64,000 nucleotides of DNA from Bacilli bacterium (GTDB lineage Bacteria; Bacillota_I; Bacilli_A; RF39; UBA660): positions 1 to 64,000 of the forward strand of contig JAFSVF010000005.1 of the NCBI GenBank assembly GCA_017450205.1, written 5' to 3'. The notes under the pieces were generated by a model. That model had not been told where the DNA came from. It saw nothing but the letters and a program-made list of their open reading frames with translations, and made no database searches. How positions within the stretch are numbered: position 1 is the first letter of the stretch; each line of letters starts with the position of its first letter. Below, piece after piece: positions 1-6,562 of the stretch. A program made the translations under genes and the position numbers.

Positions 1-72
1 CAAGAATACATACAATTTGTAGAAGACTGGATATTATTCTATAACACATCTAGATTAAAATCAAAAAAATAA
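1..72 (+). CDS. IS3-family transposase, C-terminal end (partial)
   Basis: Only the last 23 codons and a TAA stop are inside the window; the gene begins upstream. The visible peptide includes EDWILFYNTSRLKSKK. A final helix of the kind 'W/YI.FYN..R' followed by basic residues is what the integrase (DDE) domain of IS3-group OrfB transposases ends with. The match to an IS-like end at 115-139 directly downstream supports the call. The catalytic DDE residues lie outside the window, so activity cannot be judged. Confidence 0.65.
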   Translation, partial: QEYIQFVEDWILFYNTSRLKSKK

Positions 73-97
73 GAAGCAAAATTAATTTGCTTCTTTT
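73..97 (+). terminator. Hairpin after transposase
   Basis: The arms GAAGCAAA (73-80) and TTTGCTTC (86-93) form a perfect 8-bp stem with a five-base loop and a short T tract, two bases after the transposase stop. Confidence 0.6.
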
Positions 98-156
98 AAT
101 GTGTTTTTTATTAGTGTCTACCAAATGGGGTGCACTACATTTAAAGAGATGATTTT

Positions 157-1464
157 TTATCGTAATTTAAATTGAACTTCATTAGTTTGAACTTCGCCAT
201 TTTCCATATATTGAACTGAATAAACATCATTAACCTTAGAATCAACTTGATCTTCATCAATATGTTTAACAACGTTCTTAAAGTAATTCTTATCACCATT
301 ACTAATTACATCTGTATTAGAAAGCCAAATTGGATTATTATTACTTAATATATCTTCTTCTGATAAACCAAGTTCATTAGCAGTAGTAGAAACAATATTT
401 CTAACGCCAGTTACACCATTATTATAAGCTTGAATACCAAGTGGAATATTATAATCAAATTCAGTAAGAGAGTATTGTAAGATTATACAACCAACTGCGA
501 TATTAGTTTTACTGTTTTTTAAATCTTCATCAGTAATAATAATATCTACATCTTTATGTTTTCTAGGATCCTTAGTAATAACCATTGTTTCTAACATATT
601 TTTATCAAAGTTAAATGTAGTAATTACAAAATCATACCAAGATGAAGGTACAACATGCATTATATTTGAACCTTCACCACCATATTCTTGAGATGCAACA
701 TCATATACAAGTTCAGGAGATAATCCTCTTCTATGAGCATAAGTGTTAATACTATCAATATATTTATCAACTCGCTCATTAATACCTTTATCATATACTG
801 CATCCATTTCAACAGATACAAGATTACTTTCACTTGATTCGAGTCTAGGTTCTTGAGCTTCTGTATTGTTTATTTCAGATTTAACTTCAACACTTTCAGT
901 ATATTCATTTCTTGGTGCAATAGTTAATTCTTCATGATCTATATCTTCTTGATTTGAAGTTCTATTTTGGGAATAAGTTTCATTACTTTCGATTGTTAAT
1001 TCACCACCATTAATACTTACTGGTTTATTTATATTATATTCTTCAAAAATAGTAGGTGAGGAACCTATTACTTCACTAGGTCTTGCTATATGATCAAGTG
1101 CATCATTAAATTGTTGTAATAAAGTGACTGTAACTAAACCAGAAGTAATAACAACAGCAGCAGCCTTAGTCTTAATACTTTGAATTTTTTGTTCTTTAAC
1201 TTCTTGTTTCATAAACTTGTTGTAAAGTCTAACAAGTGGAATATATAATTCATCATAATCTTTGAATAAAACAGATATATTCATTTTAGTATGTTTTAAA
1301 AAAAGATTCTTAGTATTACTTGAATGATCTCTATAATTTCTATCTGTTTCAATTTCTCTCATAAGTTGAAATAATTCATAGTCTTCTAGTATGAAGAATT
1401 TTCTATCTAAAGTAGCTACTTTACATTGAGGACGGTTATTTACAAGTTCAATTGTATACTTCAT
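157..1464 (-). CDS. Membrane-anchored lysozyme/transglycosylase-fold protein
   Basis: 435 aa. The first ~100 residues are soluble and charged. One hydrophobic segment follows (about residues 101-118), then an acidic, Ser/Thr/Glu-rich linker (about 130-225). The C-terminal domain (about 235-400) looks like the lysozyme-like fold of lytic transglycosylases: VASQEYGGEG places a candidate catalytic Glu at residue 260, and further on come a 'NIAVGCIILQYSL' helix and an 'IQAYNNGVTGV' motif, matching the usual 'N..lG..yL' and 'AYNaG...V' landmarks. The order suggests a cytoplasmic N-terminus, one membrane pass and an external peptidoglycan-acting domain. Its ATG overlaps the stop of the upstream small gene (ATGA), so the two are co-translated. 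Substrate and true activity are inferred from fold motifs only. Confidence 0.65.
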   Translation of the reverse strand: MKYTIELVNNRPQCKVATLDRKFFILEDYELFQLMREIETDRNYRDHSSNTKNLFLKHTKMNISVLFKDYDELYIPLVRLYNKFMKQEVKEQKIQSIKTKAAAVVITSGLVTVTLLQQFNDALDHIARPSEVIGSSPTIFEEYNINKPVSINGGELTIESNETYSQNRTSNQEDIDHEELTIAPRNEYTESVEVKSEINNTEAQEPRLESSESNLVSVEMDAVYDKGINERVDKYIDSINTYAHRRGLSPELVYDVASQEYGGEGSNIMHVVPSSWYDFVITTFNFDKNMLETMVITKDPRKHKDVDIIITDEDLKNSKTNIAVGCIILQYSLTEFDYNIPLGIQAYNNGVTGVRNIVSTTANELGLSEEDILSNNNPIWLSNTDVISNGDKNYFKNVVKHIDEDQVDSKVNDVYSVQYMENGEVQTNEVQFKLR

Positions 1465-1664
1465 ATTTGCATCGCCATCCTTACTTTATTTATAGTTTCT
1501 TCATCAATTTCTAGGAAGCTAATTGAATTATTTTTATTTATAAATTCACTTATATAAATATTATTTTGTGAATCTTTATAAGCTACATAATTCTTATCAT
1601 TTAACTTAATTGTATCAATAAAATCATAAGATTTATCATCAATTTTTATTTCGAATAATTTCAT
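1461..1664 (-). CDS. Small DUF1292-like protein
   Basis: 67 aa, acidic, no signal peptide or membrane segment. The pattern KLFEIKIDDKSYDF...KNYVAYKD...NIYISEF resembles the DUF1292 (YrzB-type) family, in which short strands surround a 'Y.v..d....iy...y' core; no biochemical role is known for that family. The gene overlaps the following lysozyme-fold gene by four bases and shares its promoter at 1684-1711. The ribosome binding site is a weak AAGTGAT. Confidence 0.5.
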   Translation of the reverse strand: MKLFEIKIDDKSYDFIDTIKLNDKNYVAYKDSQNNIYISEFINKNNSISFLEIDEETINKVRMAMQI

Positions 1665-1683
1665 AATATCACTTTCTGTAAAT

Positions 1684-1711
1684 ATTATATCAAACGAGTG
1701 TTTATTTACAA
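1684..1711 (-). promoter_or_regulatory. Promoter for the leftward DUF1292/lysozyme-fold operon
   Basis: On the minus strand TTGTAA (1711-1706), 16 bases, then TATAAT (1689-1684), about 20 bases before the 1664 start. Confidence 0.5.
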
Positions 1712-1741
1712 AACATTCAGTGTCAATAAATGTATATTAAA

Positions 1742-1770
1742 TTGACAATGTAATGTAAAATAATTATATT
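1742..1770 (+). promoter_or_regulatory. Sigma-A-type promoter for 1787 gene
   Basis: TTGACA (1742-1747), 17-base spacer, TATATT (1765-1770), then an AGGAG ribosome binding site and ATG at 1787. It is back to back with the leftward promoter. Confidence 0.7.
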
Positions 1771-1786
1771 TATACTAGGAGATTAT

Positions 1787-2686
1787 ATGAGAAGAGTAAC
1801 TATTATAGGATTATTAATATTATTTACTTTGGTTGTTTTAATTAATACTGTAGATTTAAGTTTTTCTATAAGTACGTATGAAATTAAAACAGAAGGCGAC
1901 TATTACATGAGTGGTGGAACAAATGTAAGATTAACGGGCATTTATTGTAAGTCCCTTGTAGGTAGTGATGGTACTACTAAAGTTTATAGGGATAACTCTG
2001 AGTTAATAAAGATACCAAATAATGTATCAAATTACTTATTTAAAATAAAATATACTGGCTCTTCTAATAATAATTTAAAAGAATCTAATTGTAATATTAT
2101 AGAGTACAACGCACCTTTAATGAGTACAACTTGTACATCTAACTCAATCGGATCAGATGAATCAGCTTATTGTGATATTTACTTAACTACATCAAGCTAT
2201 GGATTAGAAAAAATTGATTTTGTTAAATTAGGAGATAATTTATCTATAACTGATTTTCAATCAAATTATTTTAATATTCAAGAAAACAATAATAGTTATT
2301 CATTTATTCCAAAAGATGAATTATTAATTAATAAAAAGTATTTAGTAGGTACAATTAGAGTTACTAATATAAGTGTAGCTGATGGAGTAACTAATGATCT
2401 TATTTTAAGTAATATTAAAGTTAAAGATACAATTACAAGTTTTAGTATTGCAGATATTAAATATTCATTCATGGAAGGTATAATTGATGATAACTCAAAA
2501 CTAACTACAACAACTACAACTACAGCAAAGGCACCATCACCAAAAACAAATATTGAATATAAAAACAATAATAAAAATGAATCCAATAAAGTTAAAGTGA
2601 GAAATATTATATTACTATTCTTATTTGTAATATTTATATCCATAAGTTTAGGTTTTATAGCTGTTTTCTTGCTTAGAGAAAAATAA
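1787..2686 (+). CDS. Secreted membrane-anchored protein with Thr-rich hinge, unknown function
   Basis: 299 aa. An N-terminal hydrophobic signal (RRVTIIGLLILFTLVVLINT) is followed by an extracellular beta-rich domain with several Cys residues (about 45-235), a threonine hinge (seven Thr in a row, then AKAPSPK) and a C-terminal membrane helix (about 273-296) ending in a short basic tail. The mature domain has a cohesin-like or adhesin-like feel (strands, a 'GTIRVTNIS' segment), but no family is recognised. The same plan of signal, Cys-containing beta domain, poly-Thr hinge and membrane helix recurs in the 50001 gene. It is probably displayed on the cell surface. The 59-aa gene 20 bases downstream looks co-transcribed. 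Confidence 0.7.
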   Translation: MRRVTIIGLLILFTLVVLINTVDLSFSISTYEIKTEGDYYMSGGTNVRLTGIYCKSLVGSDGTTKVYRDNSELIKIPNNVSNYLFKIKYTGSSNNNLKESNCNIIEYNAPLMSTTCTSNSIGSDESAYCDIYLTTSSYGLEKIDFVKLGDNLSITDFQSNYFNIQENNNSYSFIPKDELLINKKYLVGTIRVTNISVADGVTNDLILSNIKVKDTITSFSIADIKYSFMEGIIDDNSKLTTTTTTTAKAPSPKTNIEYKNNNKNESNKVKVRNIILLFLFVIFISISLGFIAVFLLREK

Positions 2687-2706
2687 AATTTAATTAAGGA
2701 GATAAA

Positions 2707-2886
2707 ATGGCAAAAGAAGATTTCGATGAAGCTATAAATAATAATCCCCATATACTTGATACAGTATTTGTTAACGTAGATATAGAGCTAGAACCATCTC
2801 TAGAAGATATATTAAATAGTAATGATAATGTCCTAGAATTTGCTATAGATTATATTAATAATAAAAAGGAATATAAACACATTTAA
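2707..2886 (+). CDS. 59-aa acidic hypothetical protein
   Basis: ATG at 2707 is preceded by AAGGAG at a good distance; stop TAA at 2884-2886 lies inside the terminator hairpin. The product starts MAKEDFDEAINNNPHIL and is acidic and probably alpha-helical, with no signal, Cys or membrane segment. Tight spacing to the 1787 gene suggests one transcript. Function unknown. Confidence 0.6.
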   Translation: MAKEDFDEAINNNPHILDTVFVNVDIELEPSLEDILNSNDNVLEFAIDYINNKKEYKHI

Positions 2887-2905
2887 TATGTGTTTTATTT
2901 TTTTA
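2875..2905 (+). terminator. Rho-independent terminator
   Basis: AAACACAT (2875-2882) pairs with ATGTGTTT (2888-2895), followed by a T-rich tract. Confidence 0.75.
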
Positions 2906-2993
2906 ATTTTTTTGAAAAAATAATTGATTTAATATACAAAATATAATATAAATAAAATAGTAGAGTGTTTATAGAAAGTATAGGAGAGTTTAT

Positions 2994-4085
2994 ATGATTA
3001 AAAGAAAAAAATTATTAGTTATTTTATTATTTGTAATGTTTATGCCATTTGTACAAGTTAAAGCAGTAACAATAGATGAAATAGTTGATTATTTAAATAG
3101 TGCAGGTAGTGATGAAGTAAAAATTGATGCAGTAAAAACAGATGATGCAATTAATGTAACATTCGAACACGTATATTCAGGTACAACAAAAACAAAAGAA
3201 AGAGAATACACATATACTACCGATGGTGATGATATTATCTTTGAATATACACCAGGGGAAACAAATACTGACGAAGAAAAAGAAATTGAGTCAGGTAATG
3301 ATACATTTTATTATCTTCTTTTAATAGCAACATTAAAAGCAAAAGGTTATACACAAGAAGAAATAGATGCATTCTTAGGTGGAAATACACCTCCAACATA
3401 TGAAAATTATGGATTTGTTATAGAAGATGGAGATTCTTATGAATATAATGCTGAAACATATTATAAACGTCATTTCAAAATAAGTATTAAAAAAGCAAAT
3501 CTTGAAGGTACAATTCCAACTGATGATGAAACTTCACTATCAAGTGTATTATTTGAACTTAGTGAACTACTACCTAGTACAGATGATGAATATTTCGAAA
3601 TCGAAGAAGATGAAGATAATCTAAAAATAATTATTAATAGAATCGTTAATGAATATATTGATCAAGAATATTCTTTAAAATATGAAGGCAATGTTATTAG
3701 TTATATCAAAGAAGAAGTAAATAACTATGAAGAAGCTAATTCAACATTAGGTCACTATATGCTATTTGATATGGTATTAACATATGTTTTAAAAAGTAAT
3801 GGATATACTATTGATGAAATAAGAGAATATATTGAAAGTAATGAGTTTGATTATGAAAGAAATGGTATCGAAATGAAGGAACTTGGTGATTCAGTTACAT
3901 TTACTAAAGAAGCTGAAACAGTAACTGGTTTTCCAATGTCTTTAAAGATTGATATAGGAAGAGCTAACTTAAAAAAGGAAGTTAAAGAAACAACTAATCC
4001 AAAAACTAACGATAATATATTTATCTATTTCATAGTTTCCTTAATAAGTGTTTATTCACTAATAAAAGTAAAGAAATTAAACTAG
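2994..4085 (+). CDS. Secreted two-repeat protein with sortase-like C-terminal tail
   Basis: 363 aa. Signal peptide (KRKKLLVILLFVMFMPFVQVKA) with probable cleavage after VKA. The mature part contains two related ~150-residue units: unit 1 (about 25-172) and unit 2 (about 178-330). Each starts acidic, contains a 'LLLIATLKAKGYTQEEI' or 'DMVLTYVLKSNGYTIDEI' helix pair, and ends in 'KISIKKANLEGT' or 'KIDIGRANLKKE'. The C-terminus is NPKTND, a hydrophobic stretch (FIYFIVSLISVYSLI) and KVKK, which is the layout of a cell-wall sorting signal; the motif differs from LPxTG, with Asn for Leu and Asn for Gly. The protein is very acidic and rich in Glu/Asp/Tyr. Whether a sortase attaches it, or it simply stays membrane-bound, cannot be told here. 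Confidence 0.7.
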   Translation: MIKRKKLLVILLFVMFMPFVQVKAVTIDEIVDYLNSAGSDEVKIDAVKTDDAINVTFEHVYSGTTKTKEREYTYTTDGDDIIFEYTPGETNTDEEKEIESGNDTFYYLLLIATLKAKGYTQEEIDAFLGGNTPPTYENYGFVIEDGDSYEYNAETYYKRHFKISIKKANLEGTIPTDDETSLSSVLFELSELLPSTDDEYFEIEEDEDNLKIIINRIVNEYIDQEYSLKYEGNVISYIKEEVNNYEEANSTLGHYMLFDMVLTYVLKSNGYTIDEIREYIESNEFDYERNGIEMKELGDSVTFTKEAETVTGFPMSLKIDIGRANLKKEVKETTNPKTNDNIFIYFIVSLISVYSLIKVKKLN

Positions 4086-4102
4086 GTTATCCTAGTTTTT
4101 TT
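4079..4102 (+). terminator. Rho-independent terminator
   Basis: AAACTAGG (4079-4086), loop TTAT, CCTAGTTT (4091-4098), then Ts. The stop codon sits in the 5' arm. Confidence 0.85.
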
Positions 4103-4123
4103 GTTTCCATTAATACATAATTT

Positions 4124-4132
4124 TGCTATAAT
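4124..4132 (+). promoter_or_regulatory. Extended -10 promoter
   Basis: TGCTATAAT about 20 bases after a terminator and 15 bases before the gene start, with no clear -35 box. Likely drives the 4148 gene. Confidence 0.55.
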
Positions 4133-4147
4133 TTAATTGTGATAATT

Positions 4148-4828
4148 ATGAAAATAGAAGATTTAAAAAATAAGATTATTGCTCATAGAGGAATATATGA
4201 TAATACAAGAATTTATGAGAATACAGTTGGTGCTATTGAAAGATGTATTAAACTTAATATTCCAGTATTTCTTGATGTATCACTACTTAAAGATAATAAT
4301 CTTATTTGTTTTGCAGATAAAACATTAACAAGACTTATACATGTTGAAGAAGAATTAAAAGATTCAACTTTAAATGATATAAATTATTATTCAAAAATAA
4401 AAATATCTACTCTTGAAGAAGCATTAGTTTTAATAAGAGGTAAAATACCAGTAATTCTTAATATAAAAAGTACTTCTAAAAAACACTTTATAGAAAATAA
4501 AATACTTTCTATGTTAAAGAATTATCCTGATAATGTCTTCGTACAAAGTAATGATTTAAGCGTATTAAAGTACATTCATAAGAATAACAAAAATATTAAA
4601 ATTGGTTATTCAGTAGATAAAAAGAATTATTATAAATTCTTTATATTTCATGCTTTTGATTATGTAGCAATTGATTCACTACTTGTTTCAGATAGACAAG
4701 CAAGAAAATTAAGAGAATCTTACTTTTTAATTGGATATGGAATAAAAGATAGAAATCAATATTTAAAGAAAAAAGGGTGCTATGACGCATACATATGCGA
4801 TAATATTCTTGATATAATTCAAATCTAA
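4148..4828 (+). CDS. GDPD-like protein, probably catalytically degenerate
   Basis: 226 aa from the ATG at 4148; the GTG at 4139 belongs to the GTGAT ribosome binding site. The family is recognised by the opening IIAHRG (H13-R14), 'YENT' (E24) and the alternating strand-helix TIM-barrel pattern, ending in 'YDAYICDNI'. Active glycerophosphodiester phosphodiesterases also carry an E-x-D metal site, a 'HD' general acid and a later Glu. Here these positions read F41-L-D43, A56-D57 and N105, so three of the expected catalytic or metal residues are missing. It may bind rather than cleave a phosphodiester, or have a changed chemistry. It sits just upstream of rimM-trmD with 33 bases between. Confidence 0.7.
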   Translation: MKIEDLKNKIIAHRGIYDNTRIYENTVGAIERCIKLNIPVFLDVSLLKDNNLICFADKTLTRLIHVEEELKDSTLNDINYYSKIKISTLEEALVLIRGKIPVILNIKSTSKKHFIENKILSMLKNYPDNVFVQSNDLSVLKYIHKNNKNIKIGYSVDKKNYYKFFIFHAFDYVAIDSLLVSDRQARKLRESYFLIGYGIKDRNQYLKKKGCYDAYICDNILDIIQI

Positions 4829-4861
4829 GTTTATAATAAATAGCAATTTAAAGGTGATTAT

Positions 4862-5353
4862 ATGGATGAAGTTTTTGTTGGAAAACTAGTAAACACAAGA
4901 GGTCTTAAAGGAGAAGTAAAAGTTATTTCTAATTTTGAAAGACCAGATGATGTATTTAAAGTAGGTAATTATGTTTACATTAACAATAGAGGATACGTAA
5001 TTAATCATGTATCTAAAGTTAAGAATTTTATTCTATTACAATTTAATGGAATAAATGATATTAATGAAATTGAATTCTTAAAAGGTTCAGATATCTATGC
5101 ATTAAGAAAAAATATCATAGATGATTCTGAAGATTATTTATATTCTGATTTAATTGGTTTTAAAATTAAATGTAAAAACCAAGATGCTGGTGAAATTATT
5201 GATTTTATAAATAATGAAGTTAATCCTTTACTAGAAGCTACACGTAATGGAAAAACATACTTTATTCCAGTTAATTCCAATATGATTGATAAAGTATCTT
5301 TAGAAGAAGAAACTGTTACTTTAATTGATATCGGAGAAGGATTATACCTATGA
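4862..5353 (+). CDS. rimM: Ribosome maturation factor RimM
   Basis: 163 aa, normal length. RimM binds ribosomal protein S19 and assists assembly of the 30S head. The N-terminal beta-barrel opens with VGKLVNTRGLKGEVKV, the family's 'G.i...hGlkGevkV' signature, and the C-terminal PRC-barrel contains DLIGFKIK...GEIIDFINN and 'YFIPVNSNMIDKV'. A good AAGGTGATT site precedes the ATG. It overlaps trmD by four bases; the rimM-trmD pair is a classical operon, though rpsP and rplS, often flanking, are absent here. Confidence 0.95.
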   Translation: MDEVFVGKLVNTRGLKGEVKVISNFERPDDVFKVGNYVYINNRGYVINHVSKVKNFILLQFNGINDINEIEFLKGSDIYALRKNIIDDSEDYLYSDLIGFKIKCKNQDAGEIIDFINNEVNPLLEATRNGKTYFIPVNSNMIDKVSLEEETVTLIDIGEGLYL

Positions 5354-6024
5354 AAATAAGTATATTAACACTTTTTCCAGAAATGTTTGAAGGGTTTATT
5401 AACTCATCAATTATTAAAAGAGCAATTGATAAAAATATTTTAGATGTTGAACTTGTTAATATTAGAGACTTTTCTACATTAAATAATAAACAAGTAGATG
5501 ATACTCCATATGGTGGAGGAGCAGGTATGGTTATGAGAGTAGATATTGTTTATGATGCTATCGAATCAGTAAGAACACCTGAATCAAAAGTTTATTTAAT
5601 GAGCCCAAGTGGTAAAGTATTTAATCAAGGAATGGCCCAAGATTTAAGTAAGTGTAAACATTTAATTTTAGTATGTGGTCATTATGAAGGAATAGATGAT
5701 AGAATTACTAATTTCATAGATGGAGAAATTAGTATTGGAGATTATATTTTAACAGGTGGAGAAACAGCATCAATGGTAATAACTGATGCAGTAACAAGAC
5801 TTATTGGAGGAGTTATTACTAAAGAGAGTCTAGATGATGAATCATTTAATGATAACTTACTTGATTATCCAACATATACAAGACCATATGAATTTAAAGG
5901 GTTAAAGGTTCCTGATGTATTAATCTCAGGACATCATGAGAATATAAATAAGTGGAGATTCGAAGAAAGAGTAAGAAGGACTGAAGAAAGACGTCCTGAT
6001 ATAATAAATAAAGATAATAAGTAA
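5350..6024 (+). CDS. trmD: tRNA (guanine-37-N1)-methyltransferase TrmD
   Basis: 224 aa, slightly short for the family. It methylates G37 next to the anticodon and so prevents +1 frameshifting. Visible landmarks: ISILTLFPEMFEGF at the start, DDTPYGGGAGMVM, the SAM-binding trefoil knot 'LMSPSGKVF...LVCGHYEGID' and 'ISIGDYILTGGE', then 'LLDYPTYTRP' and a basic C-terminus. Translationally coupled to rimM by an ATGA overlap. Confidence 0.97.
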   Translation: MKISILTLFPEMFEGFINSSIIKRAIDKNILDVELVNIRDFSTLNNKQVDDTPYGGGAGMVMRVDIVYDAIESVRTPESKVYLMSPSGKVFNQGMAQDLSKCKHLILVCGHYEGIDDRITNFIDGEISIGDYILTGGETASMVITDAVTRLIGGVITKESLDDESFNDNLLDYPTYTRPYEFKGLKVPDVLISGHHENINKWRFEERVRRTEERRPDIINKDNK

Positions 6025-6043
6025 ACATTGGGGAGTGTTTGGT

Positions 6044-6484
6044 ATGAATTATGTAGTTAAAAAAATAAGACGTAAATATTTAATTAATTATATGGAATAT
6101 GATCTTGAAGGTCTTGTTATTCATCCTAAATTAAAAGGAGATAATTATATTAAAGTTAAATCTGCTAAATTTTATGATGAAGAAATAATAAATAGAATTG
6201 TTAGAACTAAGTTCAAAAGACAATTTAATAATTTAACTAATGTAGTTTTTACTTATCTTTCTAGTGATGATGAAACTGATTCTGGAGATTATATGATTCT
6301 TCTAGATGAAGTAGCTAAATTACAAGCAACACTACAAATTAGATATCAAAGATTTATGGATAATGAAGCTTATAGCGAATATATGGATAAATTATATTTT
6401 CTAGGAGTTAATCTTAAGAATAAACTTGCAAGAATTAACTTAATGGACCAAATCCAAAATCAAATGGGTGGAATGACTAGATAA
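6044..6484 (+). CDS. Conserved-looking protein of unknown function
   Basis: 146 aa from ATG 6044, with the strong GGGGAG site at 6030-6035; an earlier in-frame GTG lies within that region and is not preferred. No signal or membrane segment. The first half is basic and strand-rich (YVVKKIRRKYLINYMEYD), the second half looks helical (LQATLQIRYQRFMDN..YSEYMDKLYFL), ending in a Gln/Gly/Met tail. It follows trmD by 19 bases and is closed by a terminator, so it is likely the last gene of the rimM-trmD unit. I do not recognise the family. Confidence 0.7.
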   Translation: MNYVVKKIRRKYLINYMEYDLEGLVIHPKLKGDNYIKVKSAKFYDEEIINRIVRTKFKRQFNNLTNVVFTYLSSDDETDSGDYMILLDEVAKLQATLQIRYQRFMDNEAYSEYMDKLYFLGVNLKNKLARINLMDQIQNQMGGMTR

Positions 6485-6507
6485 TACACTTTTAAGTGTA
6501 TTTTTTT
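6485..6507 (+). terminator. Rho-independent terminator
   Basis: TACACTT (6485-6491) pairs with AAGTGTA (6494-6500), followed by seven Ts. Confidence 0.75.
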
Positions 6508-6508
6508 C

Positions 6509-6536
6509 TTTACAAAAAATTTTTTTAATATATAAT
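6509..6536 (+). promoter_or_regulatory. lon promoter
   Basis: TTTACA (6509-6514), 16 bases, TATAAT (6531-6536), then a strong AGAGGGGGA ribosome binding site before ATG 6563. No CIRCE or CtsR-type operator was seen. Confidence 0.6.
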
Positions 6537-6562
6537 AGTTTTCAATCAGAGGGGGAAATGAT

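Larger units (their letters stand above)
1..139 (+). mobile_element. Right end of an IS3-family insertion sequence
   Basis: The transposase tail (1-72) and a small hairpin are followed by TGTCTACCAAATGGGG then TGCACTACA (115-139). This resembles the right terminal inverted repeat of IS3-group elements: a GGGGTGCA core and a terminal CA. The left end is outside the window, so inverted repeats and target duplication cannot be compared. Confidence 0.6.

Noticed and set aside
2296-2751. Leftward hydrophobic open frame over the end of the 1787 gene
   Set aside because: Antisense to a well-supported gene and to its Thr hinge (poly-Val); no ribosome site.
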